Below are positions 5,272 to 7,003 of a stretch of 7,003 nucleotides of DNA, in pieces (positions within the stretch are counted from its first letter, which is position 1; every line of letters starts with the position of its first letter). Source of the DNA: Synechococcales cyanobacterium PMM_0085 (GTDB lineage Bacteria > Cyanobacteriota > Cyanobacteriia > Elainellales > Elainellaceae); the NCBI GenBank assembly GCA_949127705.1, contig CASBQJ010000380.1, positions 1 to 7,003 on the forward strand. The letters run 5' to 3'. The notes under the pieces were generated by a model. The model made no database searches and was not told the origin of the DNA. It saw only the letters and a program-made list of their open reading frames with translations. The position numbers were made by a program, and so were the translations under genes.

Positions 5272-6606
5272 ATGTCTAATCTGTCACGCCGCCAATTCAT
5301 CTTCACCGCCGGGGCTGCTACCGCTGCCACTGTGCTCGTTAATGGATGCAGCAGCGGTTCTAGCACCTCCACCAGCAGCCCTGCCAGCAGCACGGCAGCA
5401 TCTCCAGCGGCTCCGTCTCCTGTTAATGCGGCGGATGCTCCCGAAGTCACAACGGCCAAGCTCGGCTTTATCGCCCTGACCGATTCCGCTCCGCTGATTA
5501 TCGCCAAAGAAAAAGGTTTATTTGCCAAGTACGGCATGCCCGATGTAGAAGTGGCCAAACAAGCGTCCTGGGCCGTGACGCGCGACAACCTAGAACTCGG
5601 TTCTGCGGGCGGCGGCATCGACGGGGCACACATCCTCAGCCCCATGCCTTACCTGATGTCTACAGGCAAGATCACCAAGGGTAATAAAAAAATCCCTATG
5701 CACATCTTGGCGCGCTTAAACGTGAACGGGCAGGGGATTACGGTAGCTAACTCCTATAAGGATCTAAAAGTTGGTACCGACAGCTCGCCGCTCAAAGAAG
5801 CCTTTGCTAAAAACAAAGCGTCCAAAGGCGACATTAAATGTGCCGTCACGTTCCCCGGCGGCACCCATGACCTGTGGATGCGCTATTGGCTAGCGGCAGG
5901 CGGTATTGACCCCAACAAAGATATTTCTACCATTGTGGTGCCCCCACCGCAAATGGTCGCCAACTTGAAAGTCAACAACATGGAAGCCTTCTGTGTGGGT
6001 GAACCCTGGAATGCTCAGACCGTTAACCAAGGCATTGGCTACACTGCCGTCACCACGGGTGAACTCTGGAAAGACCATCCCGAAAAGGCGCTGTCGATGC
6101 GGGCGGAATGGGTTGACAAATATCCTAAGGCGACGAAGGCGATCGTCATGGCGGTGCAAGAAGCTCAGATCTGGTGCGACGATCCGGCTAACAAAGTTGA
6201 AATGTGCAAGATTGTCTCAGCGCGGCAGTGGTTTAAGGTACCCGAGGCAGACATCGTTGAACGGGCACAGGGCAACTTTGACCTGGGTGTGCGCAAGCTA
6301 GAGAACAGCCCACTGCTGATGAAGTTCTGGAATGACGCTGCATCCTATCCGTTTAAGAGCCATGACTTGTGGTTCCTCACTGAAGACACTCGCTGGGGCT
6401 ACTTGCCTGCCGACTTAGACAAGAAGGCGTTAATTGATGCCGTCAACCGAGAAGATATCTGGCGTGATGCGGCCAAGGCCATTGGGCAAGAAGCCGCCAT
6501 CCCCAAAGACACCTCTCGCGGAGTGGAAACCTTCTTTGATGGTGTCAAATTTGACCCAGCTGACCCCGAGGCATATCTGAAGAGCCTCGCGATCAAGAAA
6601 ATCTAA
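5272..6606 (+). CDS. nrtA: nitrate/nitrite ABC transporter substrate-binding lipoprotein
   Basis: The 444-residue protein is the extracytoplasmic binding component of the NrtABCD importer, anchored to the outer face of the plasma membrane. The N-terminus shows a twin-arginine motif SRRQFIF (5-11), a hydrophobic stretch and a lipobox VNGC with C26 as the likely lipidated cysteine. A Ser/Thr/Ala/Pro-rich linker (27-60) follows. The binding fold starts at about 62 (KLGFIALTDSAPLIIAKEKG). Likely ligand residues, by recalled comparison with Synechocystis NrtA, are W100, Q154, H199, G243-E244 and K272. The start is ATG at 5272, with GGAG 10 nt upstream. The bicarbonate-binding paralogue CmpA has the same fold; the place directly after nirA and before an nrtB-like permease favours nitrate. 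It contains no HIP1 octamer, unlike most neighbours. A strong hairpin follows the stop. Confidence 0.94.
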   Translation: MSNLSRRQFIFTAGAATAATVLVNGCSSGSSTSTSSPASSTAASPAAPSPVNAADAPEVTTAKLGFIALTDSAPLIIAKEKGLFAKYGMPDVEVAKQASWAVTRDNLELGSAGGGIDGAHILSPMPYLMSTGKITKGNKKIPMHILARLNVNGQGITVANSYKDLKVGTDSSPLKEAFAKNKASKGDIKCAVTFPGGTHDLWMRYWLAAGGIDPNKDISTIVVPPPQMVANLKVNNMEAFCVGEPWNAQTVNQGIGYTAVTTGELWKDHPEKALSMRAEWVDKYPKATKAIVMAVQEAQIWCDDPANKVEMCKIVSARQWFKVPEADIVERAQGNFDLGVRKLENSPLLMKFWNDAASYPFKSHDLWFLTEDTRWGYLPADLDKKALIDAVNREDIWRDAAKAIGQEAAIPKDTSRGVETFFDGVKFDPADPEAYLKSLAIKKI

Positions 6607-6622
6607 CGGTTAGTTTCCCTGG

Positions 6623-6645
6623 GGGGTTTGGCAATGTCAAACCCC
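6623..6645 (+). promoter_or_regulatory. strong intercistronic hairpin between nrtA and nrtB
   Basis: GGGGTTTG (6623-6630) pairs perfectly with CAAACCCC (6638-6645). The stem can extend inward by G-U and C-G to about 10 bp with an AAT loop. The downstream sequence TACGTCCTG has no U-tract, so full termination is unlikely. Such a hairpin after a binding-protein gene commonly protects the upstream mRNA, or lowers read-through, so that the binding protein exceeds the permease. That role is inferred here. Confidence 0.65.
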
Positions 6646-6688
6646 TACGTCCTGATCCACCCTGACAACGACTGAAGGAACCCAAACT

Positions 6689-7003
6689 ATGACCGCAGAA
6701 CTCAGTAGGCGCTCCGGTAATTCGTTGACCACGATGCTTGCTACAGCCCTGGGTAGAACCGTTAAACGGCTAGTGCCCACGGCGATCGCCCTTTTCCTGC
6801 TCCTGGTCATTTGGCAAGGGCTGTGTTCCGCCCCCGATGCATCGCTGCCGGGTCCCGTTCAAGTTGTCCAAGATACCTGGGACTTAATTATTGACCCGTT
6901 TTATCAAGGGGAAGGTACCGACCAGGGCTTGTTTTGGCAGCTGATCGCCAGCCTCAAGCGCGTAGCCGTGGGCTACACCCTAGCCGCCATCGTCGGCATT
7001 GCC
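6689..7003 (+). CDS. nrtB: nitrate ABC transporter permease, 5' part (cut by window end)
   Basis: The open frame starts at ATG 6689, with AAGGA 9 nt upstream, and runs off the window after 105 codons without a stop. It should encode the membrane-spanning subunit that moves nitrate/nitrite across the plasma membrane. After a polar, basic N-terminus (1-28) comes a first membrane helix at about 29-46 (ALFLLLVIWQGL inside it). Next is the LPGPVQVVQDTWDLI segment typical of NrtB/SsuC/TauC permeases, and then WQLIASLKRVAVGY, leading into a second helix at about 91 onwards. Family members are about 275 residues, so roughly the last 60 percent, including the EAA loop, is missing. The 82-nt gap after nrtA and the shared strand place it in the operon. 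nrtC and nrtD would be expected next. Confidence 0.9.
   Translation, partial: MTAELSRRSGNSLTTMLATALGRTVKRLVPTAIALFLLLVIWQGLCSAPDASLPGPVQVVQDTWDLIIDPFYQGEGTDQGLFWQLIASLKRVAVGYTLAAIVGIA

Larger units (their letters stand above)
554..6789. repeat. HIP1 octamers GCGATCGC, 15 dispersed copies
   Basis: Copies begin at 554, 568, 1455, 1671, 1773, 1869, 2202, 2378, 2403, 2835, 3104, 4068, 4679, 5128 and 6782. HIP1 is the highly iterated palindrome of many cyanobacterial genomes, and its presence supports the organism call. Eight of the 15 lie in the HEAT gene and none in nrtA. Only one is intergenic, in the loop of the hairpin at 5121-5147. The positions were read by eye, so one could have been missed. 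Confidence 0.85.

Noticed and set aside
5159..5479. 106-codon + strand open frame overlapping the nrtA start
   Set aside because: It overlaps nrtA out of frame by about 200 nt, and its low-complexity Leu/Pro/Ala end comes from the Ser/Ala linker codons of nrtA.

Overview
This window looks like cyanobacterial chromosome. The palindrome GCGATCGC (HIP1), a hallmark of many cyanobacterial genomes, occurs 15 times by hand count in 7 kb. The right half is the start of a nitrate-assimilation operon in the usual cyanobacterial order: nirA, nrtA, nrtB. I cannot assign a genus; the base composition and gene style would suit a filamentous Leptolyngbya-like lineage, but that is a guess.

Left part (1-1609): a 2-dehydropantoate 2-reductase family gene on the + strand converges with a small HD-domain gene on the - strand. 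The HD gene resembles the (p)ppGpp-hydrolase domain of RelA/SpoT and Mesh1. The two 3' ends meet within a triplicated 13-bp repeat. Middle (1652-3172): a 506-residue HEAT-repeat protein is encoded on the - strand just upstream of the HD gene, probably co-transcribed with it. It carries an in-frame 12-bp tandem repeat that encodes a Gly/Ser/Thr/Glu linker.

Divergent intergenic region (3173-3509): it contains a credible NtcA-activated promoter for nirA. The box GTG-N8-TAC (one mismatch to GTA-N8-TAC) is followed after exactly 22 nt by a TAN3T -10 element. A LysR-type dyad upstream could be an NtcB site.

Right part (3510-7003): nirA encodes ferredoxin-nitrite reductase with all four siroheme/[4Fe-4S] cysteines. 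nrtA encodes the nitrate/nitrite-binding lipoprotein with a twin-arginine plus lipobox signal. nrtB encodes the ABC permease and is cut off by the window end. nrtC, nrtD and narB would be expected beyond the edge. NrtA captures nitrate or nitrite outside the plasma membrane, NrtB passes it through the membrane, and NirA reduces nitrite to ammonium with photosynthetic ferredoxin. The gaps between these genes hold strong RNA hairpins without good U-tracts, which suits mRNA processing or differential expression better than full termination.

I see no wholly new system. The least explained part is the HEAT/HD gene pair divergent from nirA. It could supply a nitrite-reductase partner protein (compare cyanobacterial NirB) and an alarmone or nucleotide hydrolase beside the nitrogen operon.
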